Source: Phycisphaerales bacterium (GTDB taxonomy: Bacteria > Planctomycetota > Phycisphaerae > UBA1845). From it: DNA of 34,594 nucleotides. Location of the stretch: the NCBI GenBank assembly GCA_020344555.1, contig CP070827.1, positions 4,113,464-4,148,057 on the forward strand. Reading direction: 5' to 3'. The translations under genes and the position numbers were made by a program. This document shows positions 1-7,359 of the stretch, piece by piece. Within the stretch, counting starts at the first letter, position 1; every line of letters begins with the position of its first letter. The notes under the pieces were generated by a model. The model was not told where the DNA came from and did not search any database. It saw nothing but the letters and a program-made list of their open reading frames with translations.

Positions 1-296
1 GGCTGTTCTGCAACGGCACGGAAACGTGCTCAAACGGCCTGTGTTGGCCTGGGGAGATTCCGTGCAAGGATGAGCTCTGTGACGAAGTGGATGACATGTG
101 TGTCCCGATTCCAGATGGCGATGCAGACCACGACGGCGACACCGACCTGGATGATTTGGTCATCTTGCGGAGTTGCCTGGCCGGTCCGGGCGCTCCACTG
201 CTCGACTGCGAAGCGGCGGATTTCGATGGCGACGGAGATGTCGACCTTGCCGACGTCGGCGCGCTGCAGAGTGGCTTCAGCGGTCCACAGCCATGA
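1..296 (+). CDS. 3' end of exported protein with dockerin-like tail (partial)
   Basis: The open frame enters from the left edge (reading from base 3) and stops at 294-296, so only the last 97 residues are visible. The first part is cysteine-rich (CNGTETC, then PCKDELCDE), the style of short Cys repeats seen in secreted planctomycete and myxobacterial proteins. Two EF-hand-like dockerin type I half-repeats follow: one around DHDGDTDLDDL and one around [13 protein letters not shown], each with the Asp ladder expected for calcium binding. The protein ends five residues after the second half-repeat. This tail probably anchors or sorts an exported protein; the body and its function lie outside the window. 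The internal ATG at 87 is not a credible start, because the cysteine-rich coding pattern continues upstream of it. I am confident of the frame; the role of the tail is inferred. Confidence 0.85.
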   Translation, partial: LFCNGTETCSNGLCWPGEIPCKDELCDEVDDMCVPIPDGDADHDGDTDLDDLVILRSCLAGPGAPLLDCEAADFDGDGDVDLADVGALQSGFSGPQP

Positions 297-446
297 TGAC
301 CTTGGCCTGCGCGGTGCGTGAAAACAGGCCGAGCGCCGGCCCAAATCGTCGGTCAGCGAGATGACCTGCCCGCTCCGTTGATGTAGCCAGTCCGGCTCCC
401 AACATCGGGCCGCATTGCCTGGTCGTTTGCAAGTGGTTACTGGAAA

Positions 447-519
447 AGCGGGCGAACGGACTCGAACCGTCAACATTCAGCTTGGAAGGCTGATGCTCTA
501 CCAATTGAGCTACGCCCGC
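447..519 (-). tRNA. tRNA-Gly (anticodon UCC)
   Basis: The reverse complement folds as a complete 73-nt cloverleaf. It has a 7-bp acceptor stem (GCGGGCG/CGCCCGC), a D arm GCTC/GAGC, an anticodon stem TCAGC/GCTGA with loop CTTCCAA giving anticodon TCC, a 5-nt variable loop, and a T arm with loop TTCGAGT. The discriminator base is U73, normal for bacterial tRNA-Gly. The CCA end is not encoded: the next bases read TTT. It decodes GGA and GGG glycine codons. Confidence 0.96.
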
Positions 520-685
520 GTTTGCCCGGCACGGCCTGGTCGATCCGGTGCAGGGCCTGATGCATGAATCTACAGCAACCAGGCGGTGTGCATCAAGTCC
601 GCAGGCAAGATAGCTCGGCAGTCTCGGTCACCGGGTGCTCGGGCCGGGAGGGACGCCGGTTCGGCGGTACAACACCCCGTGAACG

Positions 686-2695
686 TTATGGGGTTAGCAG
701 TGCTGCAGCACCCTTCGCAGCCAGATAACGCTGCGCCGCGTCTACGCCGCGTTCATTTGCCGGGAATCGGTGGCCGACGATTTCTCCGAAGACCTGGGCA
801 GCCAAACGAGCCTGGCCGTCCTTTCTCTGTAAGGCCTCCATGACCAGGGGCAGCCCGGTTCGCTCTCCCAGTCGCCCCAAGGCCCCGGCGGCGCGCAGAG
901 CTACGGCCTCTACCGGATCATCCAGTTGTTGGCGAAGAGTATGAGCGGCTTCCAGCATCTTCGTCATACCCGCCGTGGCTACGGCGTGCTCCCGGACCGT
1001 TGGGTTGTGATCCTGGAGAAGGTCAAGAAGAGCCGCCCGGGCCGCCTTCGTTCCGATGTTCGCAAGAACGTCGATCGCCTTGCGGCGTACCTCAGGGTCA
1101 GACGAGGCGCCCAATTTGACCACGGTCCGTTCCGCCTCGATGGTCGGCGACCGCATGGCGGCCATCACGGCCAACGTCTCCAGCTCGTTTTCGGACGGCG
1201 TTTCAGTTCGATCACGTTCCGCGGTCTGCGGGGGAGCATGAGAATCTTTCGCAATCTCGGGCGTGGCCTCGGCTCTGTTAGCCCCCGGCCTGACTATTCC
1301 TTGAACGTCCACAGGTGCGCGGACTTCGTGTTCGGGAATACGTTGTACCAACCGCAGGCCGGCTTTGTAGATATTGCCCTCGTGCTGTCGACACCAGGCC
1401 ACGGTGCCTCGAACCCACATCTTGTGCGTTCCCTTGTCGATCTGTACGTGAACGACCTCCCCACGATACATGGGGTAGGCGCTGTACATGCACAACCCCC
1501 TGTAGGAGACGTCATGGACAGAAGCGACGAACACGTCTGGAGCACAGGTTGCATCATGTAACCGCCCGGCGTAGACACACTTGACCATGGCTCTGGCGTT
1601 ACAGGTGAACCGCTTGGGGCGTGCCCCAAAGGCCTTGCGTTGGGGAGCGGGTTGGCCGTGTTCATGCCGTGAGGACACCTCATCGATTTCGCCGCCGGGC
1701 TGGATCGGGAGAACCACCGGTTGTTGCGACCAGCATCGGTCAAACAACTCGTTCCAGCGTGTCAGCACATCGGCGTCGAACTGTCGCCCCGCCTGGCTGT
1801 TCAAGGCTCGGCTCGCTTGCAGCGGCGTAAACGCCCTTCGGTAGGATCGGCGTCCAAGCATTGCATGGAAGGAATCGACGACGGAGACGATACGGCTGCC
1901 GGGTAGGAGTTCGTCACCACTAACACCAAGAGGATAGCCGCGACCATCGACCCATTCGTGATGCTGCAGGATCATCTGCCGAACCGTTGGCGTTACATGC
2001 GGGTCGTCACCGAGCAGGCGTACGGACTCGATTGGATGTTGCTCGATCAGTTGTGACTCTTCCGGCGTGAGTGGAGTGGCTTTGTTCAACACCTCAGGGC
2101 TGATTCCAAGCTTACCCATGTCGTGCGTCATCCCGGCGAGGGCCAGGGCCCTCAAGATCTCAAGGTCAGAGCCGAAGATCTCGGCCCCAAGCGTGACGGC
2201 CAGCGCTGAAACCACGAACATGTGGCTGGCCGTCGACCGTTCGTGTCCAGCCATCTGAAGCATATGTCCGGCAACAAGCGGATCACTCAGCACTGACCCG
2301 ATGATATTGTCTACAACGTACGAGGCCCGGCCGAGGTTTTCGGAAGATCCGGGATCACGAGCCAGATCCCGGGCGACCGACGTGCCAACCTGGTGGACCA
2401 GTCTGGCTTTCTCGTCCGGCGGAACTTCCGAACTGCACACCAGGCTGCTCAGCTTGGTCTCCAGGACCGTTTCGCAACGATGCATGTCCGTGCTCAGGAC
2501 ATATAGGAAGGGCACGCCGCTGCTACGCAGGCGCTCGAAATCCGGGGGAGACAAGCCGACGCCGGCCTCCCGATAAAGCACCGGACGGTGGTCGGACGGT
2601 GCTGGCAGGTAGAGCGGGAAGTCCGCAGCTCCCTCGGCAGCCAGGGCCTGTGCGGCTGCGAGGGCAATCGGTGAGTAGTAGGTTTGTCCAGCCAT
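686..2695 (-). CDS. HD-GYP / PilZ / HEAT-repeat cyclic-di-GMP protein
   Basis: This 669-residue protein starts at ATG 2695 with GGGGA five bases upstream. Residues about 130-325 form an HD-GYP phosphodiesterase domain. The metal and signature residues are present: H151, H191-D192 in THDMGKLGI, H220, and HHEWVDGRGYP at 245-255. The expected reaction is hydrolysis of cyclic-di-GMP. Residues about 360-455 look like a PilZ domain, with the DxSxxG motif at 395-400. The upstream arginine motif is only loosely kept (RPKR at 359-362), so ligand binding is less certain. Residues about 515-669 are HEAT-like helical repeats, likely a protein-binding scaffold. The first 130 residues are a separate, poorly defined domain. 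No signal peptide or membrane segment is seen, so it should be cytoplasmic. A 7-bp-arm palindrome lies 31 bases before the start. Confidence 0.93.
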   Translation of the reverse strand: MAGQTYYSPIALAAAQALAAEGAADFPLYLPAPSDHRPVLYREAGVGLSPPDFERLRSSGVPFLYVLSTDMHRCETVLETKLSSLVCSSEVPPDEKARLVHQVGTSVARDLARDPGSSENLGRASYVVDNIIGSVLSDPLVAGHMLQMAGHERSTASHMFVVSALAVTLGAEIFGSDLEILRALALAGMTHDMGKLGISPEVLNKATPLTPEESQLIEQHPIESVRLLGDDPHVTPTVRQMILQHHEWVDGRGYPLGVSGDELLPGSRIVSVVDSFHAMLGRRSYRRAFTPLQASRALNSQAGRQFDADVLTRWNELFDRCWSQQPVVLPIQPGGEIDEVSSRHEHGQPAPQRKAFGARPKRFTCNARAMVKCVYAGRLHDATCAPDVFVASVHDVSYRGLCMYSAYPMYRGEVVHVQIDKGTHKMWVRGTVAWCRQHEGNIYKAGLRLVQRIPEHEVRAPVDVQGIVRPGANRAEATPEIAKDSHAPPQTAERDRTETPSENELETLAVMAAMRSPTIEAERTVVKLGASSDPEVRRKAIDVLANIGTKAARAALLDLLQDHNPTVREHAVATAGMTKMLEAAHTLRQQLDDPVEAVALRAAGALGRLGERTGLPLVMEALQRKDGQARLAAQVFGEIVGHRFPANERGVDAAQRYLAAKGAAALLTP

Positions 2696-2726
2696 GTAGT
2701 CCCCAAGCCAGTATGCAATACGGTTG

Positions 2727-2742
2727 GCACTCGTGCGAGTGC
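2727..2742. promoter_or_regulatory. Palindrome upstream of HD-GYP gene, possible operator
   Basis: GCACTCG and CGAGTGC form 7-bp inverted arms around a 2-bp centre. The site lies 31 bases before the start codon of the HD-GYP protein, where a repressor site or a 5' leader hairpin could act. The symmetry is seen directly; any regulatory role is inferred. Confidence 0.3.
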
Positions 2743-3101
2743 ACGTTCAGATATCGCCATCTTTGCATCTGATGGTCCGAAAAAGGTGTTGAATCGTGTG
2801 CTGCGAGCAGGCTAAACGCTGCACTCGACAGGGGACGTCGGGGAACCTCGTAGCTCTGGTGGTTGCGGTGAGCGGGAGTGAGCTTGTCACCTTTAACTGG
2901 ATGCGAGAAGCCGAGTATCGGGCTGGCTCGATCAACAGTGCAATGCCAAACACGTGTCACCCTTATCGGTGCCGCCGGTCGGATTATGGGGGCGACTCGG
3001 CGCGTCGCGGATGCGCCGCGCGTGGACGCGCACGCCCCTCATCAGAGGGCTTGTGCCCCCCTCCTTTGTGGCACCCGCCGGGCGGCTGGACGCGAGCCGT
3101 C

Positions 3102-3120
3102 AGCTCGCCGGCGGTGAGCT
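3102..3120 (+). terminator. GC hairpin followed by short T-rich run
   Basis: AGCTCGCC and GGTGAGCT pair (one G-T) around a GGC loop, followed by TTCTT on the plus strand. This resembles a weak intrinsic terminator pointing right, but no plus-strand gene feeds it, so it may be a repeat or a relic. Confidence 0.25.
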
Positions 3121-3146
3121 TTCTTAGGGAAGTCGCGATCGGGTGC

Positions 3147-3365
3147 TCACAGCCCGTGTCGATCTCCTAGGGGCCTGGTGCTGTACTGCTGGATGACCGC
3201 TGAGAGATGCACCGTCGCCACCAGGATGATTTCACCAATAAAGCCTACGGCCAGGTAGATCGGCGGTGCCCCGCGCGACGCTCCGATGAAGATCGCAACC
3301 AACAGGACGACCATTGCAAGGTAAAGCCACCTTCGCGAGATCGTAAAGTTATCGCTCTGTGCCAT
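3147..3365 (-). CDS. Small two-helix membrane protein, unknown function
   Basis: The 72-residue product has a short polar N-terminus (MAQSDNFTISRRW) and two hydrophobic stretches. One spans about residues 13-29 and the other about 35-57, separated by a short SRGAPP turn, with a polar tail. An AAGGA ribosome site lies 9 bases before the ATG at 3365, which supports real translation. No family is recognised. By composition it should be an inner-membrane protein with both ends on the same side. It stands alone, with more than 240 bp of spacer on each side. Such short hydrophobic frames can be spurious, but the ribosome site and clean helices argue for a gene. Confidence 0.6.
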   Translation of the reverse strand: MAQSDNFTISRRWLYLAMVVLLVAIFIGASRGAPPIYLAVGFIGEIILVATVHLSAVIQQYSTRPLGDRHGL

Positions 3366-3608
3366 TATGCTCGATCCTTATTTTGACTCTGGGCCCGTTT
3401 CGTCAAGCTGTAGGTATCGGGAAAGCCGACCAGGCGCTTTAACAGTAGCCAACCGTGCGGTTTCACACATCAAGAGCGTCAGGATGATCGGACCCTGTTG
3501 GCTCAGTTGAGATGTACACGGGAGACAATGCCAGCAGAAGCTGTGTTGGTCAGGAAAGCTTCAACGCCACCTGACGTGACCCGTGAAGGTAATGAGTAAC
3601 GCCGAATG

Positions 3609-4409
3609 TCACGTCGACCGGTTCCGACGCAGCATCCGTCGTCCCAACAGCCCGAGGCTGATAAGGGACAGCATTACCGCCGTCGCTGGCTCGGGAATGA
3701 ATGCAACACCCCGATAGTCGCCGGACAGCTCCACGACGTCTCCAATAACGGCTCCATTTCCTGGATCCAGTTGAACAAACTCGGAATAGCCCACAGCATA
3801 GAGCGAACCGTCAGGCGCAAACGTAATGCCCTGATGTGATAAACCTGTATGGCTGCCGATGAACTGCAGTTCGGCGTTGTCAGGATTCACCGTGAACAGA
3901 TCAGCTTCGTCAGCGTTCGGTCGTACCATGTAGAGCTGGCCATCCGGCGAAAAGGCCAGTCCCTGGGGGCGCATTCCAACTCCGCTAAGCGCGCCAACAT
4001 CAGTATGGCTGCCGTCGGCAAGACTGATGATCCGCAACATTGTAGGGGCCAACTGCTCATCACGAGCGGCAACGTACAGGTCTCCCTCAGGTGAGAACGC
4101 CATCCCCCGAATGTCGGAGTCTATGGACAGCGCGTGCTGCGCAGCGCCGTCCATGGGGTCAAGCGTGAAAAGATCACGTTCCTCGCCGGGTCCGGCGTAC
4201 AGAACTCCGCCCGGCGAAAGTGCCAAGGCGTTCAAGTCAGGCGGCACGGTCTGCGGCGATTCGTAGACTTCTCCAGTAGTCGCATCGATCCGCGCGAATT
4301 CGCCACGCCAGCCCACCAGAGCGAAAAATGGACTGGCAAGGACTTGCCCGCAGATTGTCAGTGATGCTAAGAACACCAAACACAGGGAAACAGTCTTGGA
4401 TGCGAACAT
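3609..4409 (-). CDS. PEP-CTERM exported beta-propeller protein
   Basis: The product has 266 residues when started at ATG 4409, which has AAGGAGG about 9 bases upstream. A further 10 codons are open upstream but lack a ribosome site. Residues 1-26 form a signal peptide ending near VLASP. The body has repeated segments with the pattern (F/L)SPxGxLYxxG or FAPDGSLYAVG, typical of a WD40/NHL-like propeller. The last 29 residues are a classic PEP-CTERM tail: IPEPATA, a hydrophobic helix (MLSLISLGLLG), then an arginine-rich end (RRMLRRNR). In known systems an exosortase recognises this tail and processes the protein at the membrane. No exosortase gene is in the window. Ligand and biological role are unknown. 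Confidence 0.9.
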   Translation of the reverse strand: MFASKTVSLCLVFLASLTICGQVLASPFFALVGWRGEFARIDATTGEVYESPQTVPPDLNALALSPGGVLYAGPGEERDLFTLDPMDGAAQHALSIDSDIRGMAFSPEGDLYVAARDEQLAPTMLRIISLADGSHTDVGALSGVGMRPQGLAFSPDGQLYMVRPNADEADLFTVNPDNAELQFIGSHTGLSHQGITFAPDGSLYAVGYSEFVQLDPGNGAVIGDVVELSGDYRGVAFIPEPATAVMLSLISLGLLGRRMLRRNRST

Positions 4410-4734
4410 TGTAGGCCCCCTCCTTCGGGACTGTTGCAACCCACCGCATACGGTGACGTCGGTGCCGTTGCGAATCGATGAGTCTCGCGCCCCGTGCAGC
4501 GGCCGGCTCCGGTGCCGACCATGGAGAGTCTACAGCACTCCCTCGCGCGGAATCCCCCGACTGAAAACTGCACTAGCTACGGCGCAGTATACCCGATCGA
4601 GTCCGTCTCACAAAACGCTGAACCAGCTCGATACCGGATCGATCGATGCCTTTCTCACATCATGTTGACCGGCGTCTGACACGGCGGGCCGAAGGTCTTA
4701 TATTCCACCTTCCCTGTCGCCGGGGTGCCGTATG
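4410..4734. other. Intergenic region carrying the PEP-CTERM gene promoter
   Basis: This 325-bp spacer lies between the PEP-CTERM gene and the 3' end of the epimerase gene. Both genes read leftward, so it should hold the end of one transcript and the start of the next. A candidate promoter is at 4586-4613; no clear terminator or further gene is seen. Confidence 0.5.
4586..4613 (-). promoter_or_regulatory. Candidate sigma70 promoter for the PEP-CTERM gene
   Basis: On the minus strand TTGTGA (-35) is followed 16 bases later by TATACT (-10, plus-strand 4586-4591). It would start transcription about 170 bases upstream of the start codon at 4409. The -10 box is good and the -35 box is moderate. 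Confidence 0.4.
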
Positions 4735-5847
4735 CTACAGTTTCTCTGTAATTTGCGGGTCGTCATGGTGCGAGGCCACCTCCCCGATCTTGAAGCTCGT
4801 GCCATTGCTCGAAGGAAACTCTGGGCTGGTGCGGGCCAGGCAGTCAGCAACCGCGGCGGGAATGCCTTCTTCGTAGCTGATTGACGATGACCACCCGAGA
4901 TGGTCTTTGATCTTGTTGCACTCGAAGAAACACCGTCGACCCAGCAGCCAGACGGAGTGGCGCGTCACCAGTGGCGGGTCTTTTCTGCGCAACAAGTGAC
5001 CGAAGCACTCCAGGACAAAGCCGGCAGTGTAAGCGACACGGTATGGCACCGATCTCGTCACTTCGGGCTCGCCGAGCGCCCCGGCCACCAGGTTGAAGTA
5101 CTGCCGTTGTGTCAGCACCCCGTCATGAGAGCAGTTGTAGGCTTGGCCAACTGCACGGTCGCTTTGGGCTGCCAGGATGGCAGCCTCGGCGGCATTGCCC
5201 GCATGGACGACGTTCAGCCGGTTTTCGCCGTCACCGATCAGCTTGACCCTGCCCCTGCGGATCGATTCGATCATCCGTGGCAGTGTCGTTCGATCGCGCG
5301 GGCCGTATAACCAACTCGGCCGGATAACCGTCGCTGCCACCCGACCACCTGTATGCATCGCCCAGACGCGGTCCTCCGCCCCGATTTTCGCCCGGCTGTA
5401 ATGGCTCCACCGGTGCAGATTGACACCAAGCGGAGCGCCTTCGTCGAAGATGCGATCCTCCCCGTTAACTTGACCATACACGCTGATCGAGCTGATGTGC
5501 AGGAACCGGCGGATGCCCGCGTGCGCGGCGGCGTCGAGCAGATTCTGCGTGCCGCCGATGGACACGCTCATGAACTCACTCATAGGCCCCCAATCTCCGA
5601 CCTTGGCAGCCGCATGATACACTACATCGACTCCACGACAGGCCTTGGCCAGTGCTTTGCAGTCGAAGAGGTCACCGTAAATGATGTCTGCGTTCAGGTT
5701 TCGCAGGAAACGAGTGTCGCTTCCAGTCCGGCACAGGGCCCGGATAGTCGTGCCGCGTGAGTGTAGTTGCTCGGCAATATGGCTGCCGAGCAGCCCGGTA
5801 CCGCCGGTCACCAGTGCGGTGGTTGAAGAATCCTTCCTTTCGCTCAT
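4735..5847 (-). CDS. NAD(P)-dependent epimerase/dehydratase (SDR family)
   Basis: This is an extended short-chain dehydrogenase of 370 residues when started at ATG 5847. ATG 5877 and TTG 5895 are in frame upstream; none has a strong ribosome site, and 5847 places the Rossmann strand about 10 residues in, as is usual. The nucleotide loop GGTGLLG is at 15-21. A YHAAAKVGDWG segment follows, then SSISVYG, and the catalytic YSRAK (Y150, K154). These motifs fit the 3-beta-hydroxysteroid dehydrogenase/nucleoside-sugar epimerase branch, acting on a sterol-like, polyketide or sugar-nucleotide substrate that cannot be named from sequence. It follows the protease gene by 11-58 bp depending on start, so translation may be coupled to that gene. 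Confidence 0.88.
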   Translation of the reverse strand: MSERKDSSTTALVTGGTGLLGSHIAEQLHSRGTTIRALCRTGSDTRFLRNLNADIIYGDLFDCKALAKACRGVDVVYHAAAKVGDWGPMSEFMSVSIGGTQNLLDAAAHAGIRRFLHISSISVYGQVNGEDRIFDEGAPLGVNLHRWSHYSRAKIGAEDRVWAMHTGGRVAATVIRPSWLYGPRDRTTLPRMIESIRRGRVKLIGDGENRLNVVHAGNAAEAAILAAQSDRAVGQAYNCSHDGVLTQRQYFNLVAGALGEPEVTRSVPYRVAYTAGFVLECFGHLLRRKDPPLVTRHSVWLLGRRCFFECNKIKDHLGWSSSISYEEGIPAAVADCLARTSPEFPSSNGTSFKIGEVASHHDDPQITEKL

Positions 5848-5905
5848 ACCGGTGGTACGAGAGGTCTGTGCAGCCATACCGGCCCGCCGGCCCAAATTGC
5901 TGGTG

Positions 5906-7084
5906 CTAAGGTTCGGCTTTAAGTGTCAAGAGCAGCGTGCGACCACCACGATCTATCTGCATAGCGATCACGTCAGACTCTGCGAAGAGGGTTGCCAGGC
6001 TGTGTTCGTCAAACTCGCTAGCACGCCGGCCTTCGATACTCAAGACACCGTCGCCGACCCGCAGGATTTCGTCTGCCCTGGATCCGGGAACGATATACGT
6101 GATGACAAGCCCGCCCCTCCGGCGCCCTATAGTAAGCCCGAATTTGGGCTTCAGACCGAATATGATCGGGTCGCTCCCCTGCCGGGCGAGCCGGACCCTG
6201 CCATTCTTCTGGTCAAGGGTCACAACAAAGTTCCGCAACACCTTATGGCCCACGGCTGAGCCGGTTCCAAAGAAGTAAACCGGCGGCTCGATGAGCCGAT
6301 GCCTTCCCAGTCGGAGCGTACCACTCAAGCGCGCCTCCCGGATATTCAGTTGGCTGGCGATGTCGCTGCGTTTCGCCGGCTGGAGGGCGAGCGTGACGCC
6401 ATCTTCAAGCCGTTCGGCCAGTGCAATAGCGCCGGCCATTCCGGAGTCAACAATAATCTTGACAGGAATGCGACTGATCACAACTGGTATTCCTGCCAGT
6501 CCGTCCCGCTCCTCGTAGCTCAGGATCTCTCGCCCGTCAGCGGCGGGGAGTTCGCCTTGTTTCAGGACGACATGTTCACGGGGATAGTCGAGCGTGAGCA
6601 GGCAATCCGCGAACACCGGGTATCCCAGCACGCCGTCGTATCGGCGCTTTCCACCGAATATCTCATCGTAGTCCAGCACAGTCGCTTCAAAATCACGGAA
6701 CACCGCACCGCCCAGGGTAAGCGAGTCGATACCCACAACCTCGAACACAGTCGGTGTCGCCCCCGGGGCTTCGTGTATTTCGGTTTTGCGGACAAGTCTG
6801 AGTCCCAGCGACTTGACCACGTCATCATCGAGCTTCGTGGCTTTCGCACCGGTATCAAGTACGAGCTTGAACGACCCCTTCCCGTTGATCGTTACCTCGA
6901 CTACCGGTTGTCCACTGCCCAGATCCAGTCGGGCCTCGACAACCGGGCTTAGTAGTTCGGTACGGGTGGGCCTGGCGCGGACTCGCTCCCCGGCCTCTTC
7001 CCCGCGCACCGATTGCGTATAGCCCAAGATTACGCTAAGCGCTATCGACGTAATCGTAGGGAAAACCCGCATACAAACTCTCAT
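5906..7084 (-). CDS. Exported retropepsin-like aspartyl protease with PDZ domain
   Basis: The product has 392 residues when started at ATG 7084, which has AAGGAG 7 bases upstream; a 16-codon upstream extension lacks such a site. A signal peptide spans residues 1-28. Two retropepsin-like lobes follow, each with an active-site triad: LVLDTGA (D77-T-G) and IIVDSGM (D213-S-G). Residues about 308-390 form a PDZ-like domain (FGLTIG, then GLVITYIVPGSRA, then VGDGVLSIEG) that probably binds C-terminal peptides. Two lobes in one chain mean that one molecule could form a pepsin-like active site without dimerising. The protein should act in the periplasm. Substrates are unknown. The epimerase gene lies just downstream on the same strand. 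Confidence 0.88.
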   Translation of the reverse strand: MRVCMRVFPTITSIALSVILGYTQSVRGEEAGERVRARPTRTELLSPVVEARLDLGSGQPVVEVTINGKGSFKLVLDTGAKATKLDDDVVKSLGLRLVRKTEIHEAPGATPTVFEVVGIDSLTLGGAVFRDFEATVLDYDEIFGGKRRYDGVLGYPVFADCLLTLDYPREHVVLKQGELPAADGREILSYEERDGLAGIPVVISRIPVKIIVDSGMAGAIALAERLEDGVTLALQPAKRSDIASQLNIREARLSGTLRLGRHRLIEPPVYFFGTGSAVGHKVLRNFVVTLDQKNGRVRLARQGSDPIIFGLKPKFGLTIGRRRGGLVITYIVPGSRADEILRVGDGVLSIEGRRASEFDEHSLATLFAESDVIAMQIDRGGRTLLLTLKAEP

Positions 7085-7359
7085 CTTATTCTCCTTGACT
7101 ATGCGATGCCGGGCCGACTCGTCCGCCGCCAATCCAGGCGCTTCGGTCTTCCACCCGAGCCGTCCTGATACTCCGGTCTCCCCCGGCTACGCGGACACTT
7201 GACGACTCTCTACCGAGATACATTGGTACCCGCATCGGGTGTTGGACGCAACGGGTCCCACCGGATGGTACGAAAACATGCCCACCGAGAATGGAATCGC
7301 ACGACTCCAGCGACGTGTCGGCCAATCCTTTTCATCTCCAACGCCAACCGCCGTGTCGG

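Larger units (their letters stand above)
2696..3146. other. Intergenic region, no gene seen
   Basis: This 451-bp spacer separates the HD-GYP gene from the small membrane protein gene. Apparent frames lack ribosome sites and recognisable proteins. It contains a near-palindrome (2727-2742) close to the HD-GYP start and a GC hairpin (3102-3120), listed separately. I found no convincing promoter. Confidence 0.6.
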
